Shown here: one piece after another, positions 1-11,400 of the stretch
How positions within the stretch are numbered: the first letter of the stretch is position 1
Layout of the letters: every line of letters starts with the position of its first letter
Assembly: GCF_026151205.1 (NCBI RefSeq)
Contig: NC_087078.1
Span: 12,571,118-12,631,117 of the forward strand
DNA length: 60,000 nt
Source: Bolinopsis microptera
Taxonomy: Eukaryota; Ctenophora; Tentaculata; Lobata; Bolinopsidae
Direction of reading: 5' to 3'
Translations under genes and position numbers: made by a program
Notes under the pieces: generated by a model
What the model was told of the DNA's origin: nothing
Databases searched by the model: none
What the model saw: the letters and a program-made list of their open reading frames with translations, nothing else

Positions 1-570
1 AACAAAGTTACAACGAATTCTTCATGTAGTGCATTCTGGGTTTGGACAGTTTAAAATATTTCCATCACGTTACATTACATAATTCTCAATAAATGTAATA
101 GATTTGTAGTGTTGTAATTAATTTACGATCTGGATCATACTATCAAAGACCACGTCTCACGTCCCTGTACCAATCACTAAAAAAGTAGTAAAATATAGCT
201 AGCGCGTTGTATTTTTATTGAAATTTGCATACCAAACCAAACCGCACTGAAACATATTGCAATGGTTGCTGTATCATGTATGGTTGTGTTTTCAATTTGT
301 AAATAAAATTCGGAGCTCTCGCCAAACCAGTTCAATTTTATGCATATTTCGTAAATTTATTGCTTTTACTCTAAAAAGCTACTGGTTGTAATGTCTAGTG
401 CTAGCTAGGACTAGATATTGCGTTTACACTATCGAGTGTGGCGAGTTGAACATATGATTTTATTTGAAACTTTTACAAAATATATATATATGTTATATAC
501 ACATTATACATGTATAGGTATATTTTTTGCTCTCTTGAGCGGTGAGTGGGTTGATCATATTTGGTCCCTT
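1..570. other. Gene-less AT-rich stretch
   Basis: No coding exon, RNA gene or repeat boundary is evident here. The open frame that runs from about 418 into the following minisatellite has no family resemblance and is kept open only by the repeat. Confidence 0.6.
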
Positions 571-760
571 CAGCTCAGGGTGGTCCCCACAGCTCAGGGT
601 GGTCCCCACAGCTCAGGGTGGTCCCCACAGCTCAGGGTGGTCCCCACAGCTCAGGGTGGTTCCCACAGCTCAGGGTGGTCCCCACAGCTCAGGGTGGTTC
701 CCACAGCTCAGGGTGGTCCCCACAGCTCAGGGTGGTCCCCACAGCTCAGGGTGGTCCCCA
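571..760. repeat. 19-bp minisatellite, exactly ten units
   Basis: The unit CAGCTCAGGGTGGTCCCCA is repeated ten times without gaps (190 bp). Units five (647-665) and seven (685-703) share one C-to-T change; the others look identical. The period is not a multiple of three and the unit contains no stop, so all three forward frames stay open and give artificial ORFs. Few differences between units suggest recent expansion or homogenisation. Confidence 0.97.
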
Positions 761-1290
761 AATTGAGGTTTGTTCTTCAAAGCCCTAAAACCATAAATAA
801 CATGAAGACTTTGTTGTAACTTTGTATGATCATAAGCATTAATACGTAGCGATTTTTGATTGAGTGCTCCACAACTGAGATATGAGGTTGACCATGACTG
901 CACGTCACGAAATTGTTTACTGTTAACATCTTGAAAGAGCTAAGAGCAACCTTTTAAAAGTTGTGTTTCAACTTTGAGATGAAGCGGATGAAAGCTTTAA
1001 GTTTAAGAGAAGATGTTTTTAGGTTCTCAACAAATAAAGGGCATATTAATTATTATATTAGTTGAAATGGCCAAATTGATACCTGTACACAATTTTAACT
1101 TAAGATTAGAGCAACGTGTTAAGGACTGGTAAGCTGGTAATATGCAAGGTTATTATTTAATAGATTTAATAGATTTAGGACACGTACCTTTCTCGACGTC
1201 AGTATAAGGATATAAGATCGATTTTTGTGAAACGTTCCAATTACTTTGATATGAAAAAATTGCAATAGTTTAACATAATCTGGTCACGTT

Positions 1291-1381
1291 CCGGTCACGT
1301 GATGCACCAGTAATCAGAACTTTGATGATTGTGACCGGCACAATCATCAAAGTTCTGATTACTGGTGCATCACGTGACCGG
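1291..1381. repeat. Perfect 43-bp inverted repeat with 5-nt loop
   Basis: Arms 1291-1333 and 1339-1381 are exact reverse complements around the loop ACCGG. The arm begins CCGGTCACGTGATGCACCAG. Short GACCGGCA-type motifs continue just to the right, up to about 1410. It could be a palindromic MITE or recent hairpin duplication. No flanking target duplication was identified. Confidence 0.93.
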
Positions 1382-1644
1382 CACGACCGGCATGATCGGC
1401 ACAATGTGCCGACTATAATTGATATAAAGGCAATCTAATAGTTGACAAAGTGGCTCATTACAACTTCTTTTACTGAGGTGGTTAGTTCTAAGATTCGGTT
1501 TTGGTTAAGCATTAATTTGTGCGATTAAAGTAGTAAGGGGTTCTTGCGAAGCGCACCTGGTTTTAAAATAAATATGGATGTCAATGGAAATTGTTTGATC
1601 TTCAATTTGTTATCAACTCATCGTGATATCTTATCCATCTCTAC

Positions 1645-2250
1645 TATAATTCAGAGAATTGTTTTTGTACAATGTACACTGTACGACCGCCCACGTGCAA
1701 ATCAGACGAAAAATATGAACTTGCGTAGTAACCATGGTAACGAGGATTGTTACACGCACGTGCACGTGCAATGATTGTTTTGACGTCATTTTGATGATAT
1801 TACGCTGTGTTTAGTACGAGCAACATTTTAATTGGCTGTATCTTCGGTGGTGCAGGATATTTTTTGACGCGATCTAAACTTACTAACAAAAAGTACTATT
1901 AGCTTCCTCCCTGTGACCACGGGTTTTCTAGTCTTACTTATAATTCAGAGAATTATTTCTGTACACTGTACACTGTACGACCGCCCACGTGCAAATCAGA
2001 CGAGAAATAGGAAGTTGCGTAGTAACCAATAACCATAGTAACGAGGATTGTTACACGCACGTGCACGTGCAATGAATGTTTTAACGTCATTTTAATCGGT
2101 TTTGTTTATATAACGCTGTGTTTAGTACGAGCAACATTTTATTTGGCTGTATCTTCGGTGGGGATCAATACTTTTTGACACGATTAAAACTGACTTCCAA
2201 AGAATACTATTAGGTTCCTCCCTGTGACCACGGGTTTTCTAGTATTCTAT
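1645..2250. repeat. Two tandem units of a ~300-bp dispersed satellite
   Basis: Unit 1 begins at 1645 and unit 2 at 1939 (period 294), each with TATAATTCAGAGAATT. Shared internal landmarks are GACCGCCCACGTGCAAAT, a CACGTGCACGTGC palindromic block, an ACGTCATTTTGAT block (a perfect TGACGTCA in unit 1 at 1781-1788), GCTGTATCTTCGG and the end CTCCCTGTGACCACGGGTTT. The same family forms a six-unit array at 31503-34211. It lies directly upstream of the receptor gene at 2284. Confidence 0.9.
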
Positions 2251-2283
2251 AATGTACATATAATATAGAGTTCAACATTCCCA

Positions 2284-3480
2284 ATGAATCACTCATTACA
2301 TATGACTTATGAGACACACCCCTTCAGCATGAACAGCATATGGGAGGAGATAAGACAATCTATTGACCCTGAGATTGACAGAGTTTTTCTAAACGTGTTA
2401 GGAGGACTGTTCATTAGTTGCAGCATACTTGGGATAACATTCAATATCACAGCTTTCTTCTTTTCGTCAAACAGAACTACCAACTTTAAATTTAAAGTTG
2501 TCTTGAAAGCTGCTGCGTGCATCGACATATTGATCTGTTTTCTCGCTCTCTTCATAGCACTGTCCTTTTTTGACGGAAGACGGCCTGCTGCTTTTTCAAA
2601 TACGACATTTTGTCAAGTTTGGGGATTTCTGTGGAGCTTCGTCGCTAAAATGTCAGTCAATATCGTCTCCGTCAGCAGTTTAATGCGGGTTGTCAACATT
2701 TACAACCGTTCTCTTTTGAATATGACTGTGATGGAGATCATAATAATTGTTAGTGCAATCATTTTGCTGTCGATAGAATCGCTCCCCTTCATGTTTGGAG
2801 AAAAATACAGCTATGTTGAAGCAATTGGAGCCTGTGTTCCTGACCTAGTCCTAACAAACATGGGTCCTCTCTCCCTGAGGTCCTTGTGCCTTTCCTACGT
2901 CCCTTTTCTGTCTTACCTTCTCCCGTTCCCCATCATATTGTCCTGCTACTTAATCAGCTCCTACATGGTTATTCAACAAAAAAAGAACATTAAGAAATAC
3001 CAGATACGGGGAGGGGGTCGGCACCGGCCCCATTTCCACGGTAGTGCCATCATCACAATGTCCTCCTTCATGGCCCTCTACCTTTTCTTGCAAGCTCCCT
3101 TGGCAGTGTACATTTTGTGGACAAGAATAAGGATTTTCAGTGGGTACACGATTGCAGAAGTGTTAGGGTCCCCGTGGAACTTGCCGTACCTGCCAAGCCT
3201 GGTTTACCTGCTAACAATTACCCTCAACGCAACACTAAACCCCATTATATATTATTGGCGTCTTAACGATTTCAGGAACTTCGTGCGGAATATCTTCAGG
3301 GGTTTATCTCAAGATAACGGTTCTTATCGATCAGTTGAAAGCAGAGCTGGTCTAGTAGAGCCAGCTGTAGGTGCCACAGGGGGAGCAGACAACACCCCAC
3401 CCCTGCTGCTCATAACTTGTAGAATAATCGATCAACTTTTTGAGCTGGACACTCATGTTTATTATGAAACTAATATTTAG
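2284..3480 (+). CDS. Rhodopsin-class (class A) 7TM receptor, intronless
   Basis: This 398-aa intact frame has seven hydrophobic segments: TM1 about residues 38-60, TM2 72-96, TM3 111-134, TM4 149-170, TM5 203-230, TM6 254-279 and TM7 302-325. Family marks are D81 in TM2, C110 at the start of TM3 with C184 in extracellular loop 2 (likely disulfide), NPIIY at 319-323 in TM7 and a basic helix-8-like stretch after it. The DRY motif at the end of TM3 appears as MRV (M134-R135-V136), keeping only the arginine. Residues 2-4 (NHS) and 106-108 (NTT) are N-glycosylation sequons. The first ATG was chosen; M7 and M16 are alternatives. The ligand is unknown. It could be a single-exon gene nested in an upstream intron of the following remodeller gene. 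Confidence 0.85.
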   Translation: MNHSLHMTYETHPFSMNSIWEEIRQSIDPEIDRVFLNVLGGLFISCSILGITFNITAFFFSSNRTTNFKFKVVLKAAACIDILICFLALFIALSFFDGRRPAAFSNTTFCQVWGFLWSFVAKMSVNIVSVSSLMRVVNIYNRSLLNMTVMEIIIIVSAIILLSIESLPFMFGEKYSYVEAIGACVPDLVLTNMGPLSLRSLCLSYVPFLSYLLPFPIILSCYLISSYMVIQQKKNIKKYQIRGGGRHRPHFHGSAIITMSSFMALYLFLQAPLAVYILWTRIRIFSGYTIAEVLGSPWNLPYLPSLVYLLTITLNATLNPIIYYWRLNDFRNFVRNIFRGLSQDNGSYRSVESRAGLVEPAVGATGGADNTPPLLLITCRIIDQLFELDTHVYYETNI

Positions 3481-4555
3481 TTTTCTGTTGAAAAAGACTT
3501 GATTCACAGGTTAGTCAGGCAGTGGCTCACACTCTGTTGATATCTCTTTAGGGAGATTTGAGGTGTCTCAACTTTACTTAGTTGAGTGTGTCCCACAACC
3601 AAGCACTTTTCCAAGAAGTCCGGCTTTATATATTATAATGATCCTGGACAAAAGTGGCGAGTAGCTCTATGTCAAAAAAATTTTAAAATTGAAAAATAAA
3701 ATAAAAAAATAAAATAAAATAAAAAAAAGACTTGACAGTTTTTGGGAGTTCCAAATAATTTCTGATTATTCTGATTTTTTGCGACAAATGATACTGCACA
3801 AAAAAGACTTGATTCGCGTAGATCATTGGAAACATTTCAAAGCTGACGAGCTCCTTTTTTATCGCATCTGATGGAGGACATGAAAGAAGGACTACCAGAT
3901 GTCAGAGAAGCAGTCAGATATCCGACCCTTGTTTTTTAAAGCTCTTATGAATCAAACATTCCGTGGCCATTTTACAGGTGTGCACCACGGGAATAGCTGG
4001 GCCATATCTATATCATTCAATGATACTATCAGTTAAGCTCAGGTAAAAATAATAAACAAAAATGTCTACGTCTTTAGTTTGCTCGCTCAGTTCACTCATA
4101 ACTCGGTTTAAAGACATATTAGTCGATATACATCAAACCTTTTATTGTTGTGAAATGGAGAATTTGTAGTGCAAGTGGTTTATTTTTTATTAGCATATAT
4201 TCGAATAAATTCCAATATATTAAATTGTATACCAGCTGTATGCACAACACGCACTGTAATTACTCATGCGTCATTTTTAAAGTGCCAATCTTATTTTAAT
4301 AGTTGATAATAATATCAGACCTCAGCCTCCCGGTACAAATAACGAGTCACCAAAATTAACAAACAATTTCCCTGAATCATCCTGAATTACAATTTAATAA
4401 AGACCGAGCATCTGTCAACCTCAATCGCTGTAATAAATGACATCGCCACGCTAATTATTTTCTTTTTTCCGTGGAAGTCCACAGGCACGAGAATTTTGAC
4501 AAATACCGTCGGAGTCGCCCTGAATCCGTTATTAATATTAAAACTATTTCTTCAG
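3481..4555. other. Gene-less stretch between GPCR and BAZ1A-like exons
   Basis: I see no exon here. An A-rich (AAAAT)n-like tract lies at about 3683-3729. WAC-domain exons expected upstream of the DDT exon in BAZ1A were searched for and not recognised. The polypyrimidine tract and CAG acceptor ending at 4555 open the first visible exon. Confidence 0.5.
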
Positions 4556-5433
4556 GATTTGTCTCTGACTGACAGTAAGGAGCTACCTCTCATTCCTCCT
4601 GTAGAGACTTCCCTGCCCGTCTCACTATTCGGCGAGGTCATACAAATATCTGAGTTCTTTCATCTGTTTGGCGATCACGTCGACTTGGAGGAAGAGTTTC
4701 CGAATGGAGTTCAGATAGGTGGGTAATTTTTCAAGTGGGATTTTGTCTCTGTGATAAAATGGAGCTAAAACAACAATTTTGTTTCCTCCTCTGACCAGTG
4801 AAATTCAAAATTTTATAGAAATCAATGGTATTCATTTTATTGATTGCGTGATAAACACATTGAGCTGTATCTAGCAACTCTATTAATAAGTCTCACACAG
4901 AAAATCCCAACTACAATCACAATTATTAAATGATCTTCAGGAGTATTGGAGAAGTCGCTGATAAACAACAAACAAGAAGGAATGTTCGGAGACCTGGTTA
5001 ATTTCCTCCTCAAGCTTTGTTTTGCTTTACTAGAGGAGGAAGACGAGGAGGAGGAGAAATTAGCTCAGGTTCTTAACTTTTACTTTGCCAAACGCAATTT
5101 GGTCCCATTGCGCAATTTTATACATTATAGAAATTTAAATTCGGGAAATTTTTCATATTAGCTGTCCCTGTTAAACTTGATATAGTGTACAATGAATAAA
5201 ATTGGTCAATATTGATTGAATTAACTTGTATTTATTGACATCAAATTTGATTTTCTGTTAACTTAATTCTCTTTCAGCGGTATAACTTCGCCTACTCAGC
5301 GCCAAGCTTGGACCTGAGTCAGGTGACCATGTTGCCCAGTGTCACATGGCATACCGCCGTGGAAACCAAAGAAGACGACACCCTCCCCTGGATGGGAGCT
5401 GCTCAGGCTCTATACTTCACTGATTACTATCTC
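4556..5433 (+). CDS. BAZ1A: BAZ1A-like exons 1-3 (DDT domain)
   Basis: Exon 1 (4556-4718) carries the DDT signature [17 protein letters not shown] followed by EEEFPNGV, collinear with human ACF1. It ends in phase 1. Exon 2 (4941-5068) continues the DDT helix bundle and ends in an acidic run (EEEDEEEE). Exon 3 (5278-5433, phase 0-0) reads [15 protein letters not shown] onward and is less certain. Donors are AG|GTGGGT, CAG|GTTCTT and CTC|GTGAGT. Confidence 0.8.
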
Positions 5434-8400
5434 GTGAGTTATTCTTGAAACAAACTTTTAATTCTAAAATTTCAGAATGACCCGTATTATAATATGTGGC
5501 TGTTATGTGTTGTTGAGGTATGTTTGAAATTCAGGAGCTTCATGATCGGCGCGGTGTTACTTTTTGTGTTGGTAGAAATCGCAAGAGAGGAATGTACTCT
5601 TAGCCATAAAATTTAGGAATCCGAATTTGTCGTGATCACGATAGGAATTTGGTTTCATACTCTACGTTAGGTAATCATTCTTAAATTTGACAAACCACCC
5701 ACAGAGATGTAACAAAGCTTCCCAAGGCCCCATTTGGGAGATTTGAAGGTGTAATGTGCTCATCGTGTGTAAGGTCAATTCAATTACCCTGTCTGTAACT
5801 TCACCCTCCCAGATCCTTGTGAAATTAGCCTGAACTATAACACGTCAAACTCGATTTGCAGTCTGAGTAATGTGTGTTACTGGCCTTAGTGTACGATCAA
5901 GCATGTGGTATTTAGGATAATAAGCGTACACCCTGTGTGTGAATACCCTGTGGTACCTACTGTGATCACATACTAATCATAAAGGTAATCGGTAATACAC
6001 ACCCCGCCCTACACTGAATCATGAGGTAACTGTATTCTATGTTTTTATCCACGAATCCGTCATCAGCCACTAAATAGTCGGTAGCTTTGCTTTGGTAGCT
6101 CGCACTGGTATGGGCCCTAGGGTCAGATTTTGATTCTGGGTTCGATTCGTCACCGATATATTTAAAGCAAGACGTAGTAAGATGAGACTGGCTTAAATGT
6201 GAATTATTTAGTTTATTACGCCGCGCGCGCTGAACGATTTAGATGGAAAAAGCATGATATTTTTCGCGCTAATAGCACACATGTTAAATAAATTAATTCT
6301 AGCAAGTAAGGTGATCTGATCGATTACTATCTAACTTACTCCCGCTAATCAAAGCCAGATGCCATCCAAGTCCAAAGAAGGTTACAAACTATGTGTCCAG
6401 TGGTAAGAAAACGATACGACGTAACATCAATCGTCCATGATGTAATTAAAACAACCAGTAAAATGTACGATTATTTTCTGTCTGTTGAATTCTAAAAGTG
6501 AAATGTCCAGTCCAGTGTTCACCTTAGTATACGATCAAAAGACTACAGAGAATACCCCACCGTTTTAGTTCCCTCTCAATTCGTCACTTGTACAGATCAT
6601 TTGATGGGAACTGGATAACATGCATTTCAATTTTTAAGTCACCATCCCCGTTTGTCACGCATATTTAATTAAGAAATAAAAGTTTTGGTCTAAATCGAAT
6701 TAGATTTAAATTTTATCTTTTCAAATTACAACATCAGTCACACGTGATTAAGCTTCCAGTTTCTCGTGTAATCAGTAAAATGTTTAAAAATTGTTTGTAC
6801 TTTTTCTTGAAGTCATTGATTCATCAATCACTGAACTATGACTTCTTTCTCTAGATAAAGTTCCGTGTTTTATGGTCATCATTGCTCGACTGTTCTGTAC
6901 TAAATTGTTCTGTACCCACTCACTCTGTGACGAATGTTGTAGAAGACAGTTACTGGTGGAAGTAGAATTGTTGATATGTATCCTCTGTAAGTTGCTCTCA
7001 GCTCTGCCTTACGAAGGATCAGAATGATTGGGAACAGTGCAGCATTCATCAGTGTTAGGGTGAACCGTGCTATCATTAGCACTACTGACAATTTGCCTTC
7101 CATATCAAGTATAAAGAACGAGCTACAGTAAACCGAGATGCTGGATAGATACAGCAAGGATATCATAAAGACTGTGATTGTGGCATGGTTTACAATATTT
7201 TGTCGTGGGTCTGAACTTTGGCTGAAGGCTCTCCTGATGTAAACTATCTGTAAAATCACACAGACAAGCACAATTAAACACGGTAAACATAAATCTAAGA
7301 CAACTAGGGCATAAATCATAAAATCATAGTTAACTAGTTTGGCAAGCGTACGAGTACCAGGTAGGGCTACAATAAATACATATACTAAAACAAATTTAAA
7401 TTCGAAATAACACATCAATACATCCGAGGACGTTATGTCAATACTTATATCAACGACGGATAAAACCAAGCCTAGACAGAAAATTAAAACTAGACAAACT
7501 TTTAAAGCACACCCATTAATCTTGTAAAAGGGGTCCCAGATTGCGATCGTAAAAGATGGATTATTGACGCACGAAAGTATCATTGCTACCCGGGCTATTG
7601 CTGAACAAGCACTCCCAGTGTCCACAACAGCGATCAGAATGAAAAGGAAATTAGGAAAGAAGACAATCTTTTCCGGTCTTTGAAATAATGATATATTACC
7701 ATAGAGTTCTGGATGATGATGTAAACTGCGATTGTCAGATAGATAAGGGGATCATATTGGAAGAAGATGGGGAGGATGTAGGTCGTTGGTATATAAGTGG
7801 TGGAGTCTGTTGAGTTCATTGCCTGCCTGGCGAAACTGAATGAAATATTAGTGATGAGAGAAAGATTAGTTTAGAAATTGTATTGTAATGTGAACAACTT
7901 TTAATCGTATAGAAAGGTTGACCACCATCTTAACTTTCCTAACGAACAGAAAACGAATAAAATATAATAATGGTGGGTAACGGTACTGTATGTACCCAAT
8001 GGTATTGTATCTTCGCAGTAAACAAACACACCTTGTTAACCATAATATCTACTCACTCAACATATCTTGGATCTATGTATGTATCCTTACAATCAACGAT
8101 CTGGGGTGCGATCACGTGACTTCATATTTATCATGTGACGAATGGGTAACAGGCAAGCTTGAGCTACTCGGCCTGAGTTTAACTTTGAGGAAACCAAGTA
8201 TTCTATCATTGGAAACTAAGTTTTGACCGTCTGTCACGTCACAAGAAATGTATAAAGTTGATGGTTGCTTCTGTAGACCAGCCCAACTGGTTAATAACCG
8301 TAACTACTCCACAGGGAACACCACTTCACAAGATCCAGCTGGACAGCTACACGGTGACGGAAGTGCTGAGGCTCCATCTTCTGGGTGCTGGTGGCAGAGT

Positions 8401-11400
8401 TAACGGTGCTAATTACTACGGCAGGTGGAGGTTCAACCACCGGGGAATGTTCTCTGATCACGATGATCCCTGTATAGAAATCAGAAATAGAGTAAGTTGT
8501 CTTATCTAGTTATAAAGTGGTTCAGTTTTTGGCATAATATGCATATGATCATTCTGTACCTCAGTATGATCTCTATCTTTACTGATAGGTGCTAGGTAGG
8601 AACAGAACGATAATGTTTCATCTGACATATGTCATGTATATAATAATCATGATCAATGATCATGATCATCATATACTCGTAAAATAAAGTGATCAGCTGT
8701 TAGGATATCTCCAGTGTGAAGTTCGATAAGATCTTGATAATATCTAATTCAGGACCCGAGTCTGCTGAGAATGTTGACAATATCCAATGTGTTCGATCTG
8801 CCGCCTGCCAGCAAACTGACTATACTGTCCACGCTCATCAATGAAGTTCTCACTTTCGCGCAGGTATTTTTGCCTCCAAATTTAATTTGTAATTTGGGTC
8901 GTAATTTGTATCGTGTTAAATACTTCTAAGATATGTACAAATTCTGTTTTATTCTGATTGCGATTGAAACTTACATCTAATGTCCTAATGATGACCTCTC
9001 AAAGAATTAAACCCGTTCTGCCACAGTTTCGAGAGATTATCGAGGAGGCTGTGGATGGGTCCCGTGATGCTAAGAAAGAGTGGAAAAGTTTCGGATCTGA
9101 AATTCAGAAAAAAGAAAAGGAAGAAGCTGCTACAAGGTATTTGTATACTGGTAATGACACTGAAATAAGCTCTGTTTAATCCCTTACTTAGTCTAACTTA
9201 ATTAATTCCTATATCTGGAAAAAAGTTACTAAAATTCAACACATTTGTAATGTTACTTGGCTTATGATATGTTATGATGTTATCTTAAACATGTCCCATC
9301 TATCAGATACAGAGAATGGATAGCATCTCGTATCAAGATAAAGGAAGACAAGAAGAAGAAGAAAAAAGGTCGGCTGAGTGAGCTACAAGGGAAAGATGCG
9401 GACACTTCGCTCGAGAGTGATCGATCAATGGCTGAAACTGAAACTGATGTTTCAATGGCAGCTGGTTAGTTTTTGCATGACTGCTGTATCAATATCGTTT
9501 ATAAATGTTTGCCAACTCTTGCCTCAGCTTTGAATTTTTGCTTTTTAAACGAATTTGTGCTTTATTTATTGTGATTATTTTTTAAATGGCAAAACTTTTT
9601 AGGTATTACCTATACAATTTATAGTCACTATTATACTGTGTACTGCATTTCAGAGAACGAAGACGAGCCAAAACCATCTGACAAAACTTCAGAGGAACGT
9701 GAAGAGGAGAGAAAGTTAAACGAACTGCAAGAACACAACTTTTACATAGCTTTCCGAGAAATCAGCTGCAAAATGAAAGTAAACCCTCTAGGCATGGACC
9801 GGTACTTCAGGAAATACTGGTCGTTCCACAGCGTTCCTGGAATTTTTGTAGAGGAGAGCAGCCTTGATATTCGCACTTTGTATCCAGATGGACTTATGAA
9901 GAAAGATGCAAGCTCCAAGGAGCTGCTAAATGGGCAATATCAACTAATATCAGCCTCACAGTTACACTACGACATGAAAACTAACGGTATAAAAGAAGAG
10001 GATATTATCAATGAAGGGGAATACTTCGTAAATCAGACAACTTCATTACCAGTGCCAGGGGATAAGACAGCAGGAGGTTTAGCGAAGCAACCAAATATAA
10101 TTTCAATCATCGACCCAGTCTCTATGAGCACGGAGGAAATTGTTCAGTTAAAGCTACGCGAAGCAACCCAGAAACACGGTGAAACACCAGTGACATACAC
10201 TAAACTCTGCTCCACACCAGGATTTAAACTGCTGACTCGAGACCAATCCTCGTGGTGTCACCTTCGTACTGATACTGAAATACGAGACTTGGTAAAATGT
10301 ATGAACCCTCGAGGAGAACGAGAAAAAGATCTCATCGACAACATCAACAACGATTTGAATAGGATTGTAAATGATATCGAGACAGTACCTCCTCTCCAGA
10401 GATGTGATCCCAATGAGGATAGTGGTGACCAGACGCCGGACGAGGACGAGACTGAGGAACAGAAAACTGCTCGTCAGATTCTGAAGAAAACTTCCTCCGA
10501 GAAACTCATTGAAGCCAGTCTCCGTGAGCAGATCTGTGATTTAGAAAACAGAATTTTTGAGGCCAACTTTGGTTCGGTGAAGGTTAAAAACAGGATGGCA
10601 TGGCGGCAGGAGATTGAAGATTTCTGGTTGGACGACTCCGTCAAGTGTAAAAACACAGAAGGCGATGTTCCCGAGATTCCAAAACCAATTGTTCACCAGC
10701 GACTGATGGCTTTAAGAGCTTCGCAGCAATCCAACCAATCTACGGAAGACGATGCCTCGTCCCTAACCTCCGGCAGTTCAACGGTCGTTTGCAGACGATC
10801 TATCATACTCAAACTCACTCAAGCTATTCTATCTGTTGAGAAAGGTGTCCCAGCTAAGTACTTGACGTTGCCTCTGGGAGATAATCCTGTTGGAAGAGCC
10901 AAATCTGGAACACAGAGCTACAAGATTGAGGGAGAAGTTGATCAGATCAGTCGGTGGAGAGAGAGTCTGGCTGCGTGCACCAGTCTCTCCCAGATCCTGC
11001 TCCACATCTCAACTTTTGATAGCAGTATCATGTGGAGCAAATCCATCCTGAAAACTAACTGCAGAATTTGTCGTCGTAAGAGCGATCCAGATAAGATCTT
11101 GTTGTGTGATGGCTGTGACCGAGGCCAGCATCTCTATTGCATGAAACCAAAGCTTAAATCTATTCCGCCTGGGAAATGGTTCTGTTCAGCCTGTAAACCA
11201 AACACTAGAACGACAAGAACGAGGAAAGTTAAAATTGTTGAAGTGAGCAGTGAGGAGGAAGACGAGGAGGAGGAGGAGGAGGATGAGGATGAAGAAGGAG
11301 ACAGTGAAAATGAAGAGGGGAGTGAGGATGAGAACAAGGGGTCACGAGAGCAACTTCCCCGAACAAGATCCAAACGAAAAAATGCCGCCACCTCCAATCA

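Noticed and set aside
571-760. Possible CRISPR array
   Set aside because: Units abut directly with no spacers, and the context is eukaryotic.
418-819. Three overlapping ORFs rich in QLRVVPTAQGG-like repeats
   Set aside because: They are the three forward readings of a 19-bp non-coding minisatellite and have no independent support.
3840-3940. Possible upstream BAZ1A coding exon
   Set aside because: A short open stretch exists, but it has no resemblance to the WAC domain and no convincing splice borders.
11134-11397. Minus-strand ORF with a long serine run
   Set aside because: It is the reverse reading of the acidic Glu/Asp tract and PHD region of the BAZ1A-like exon.
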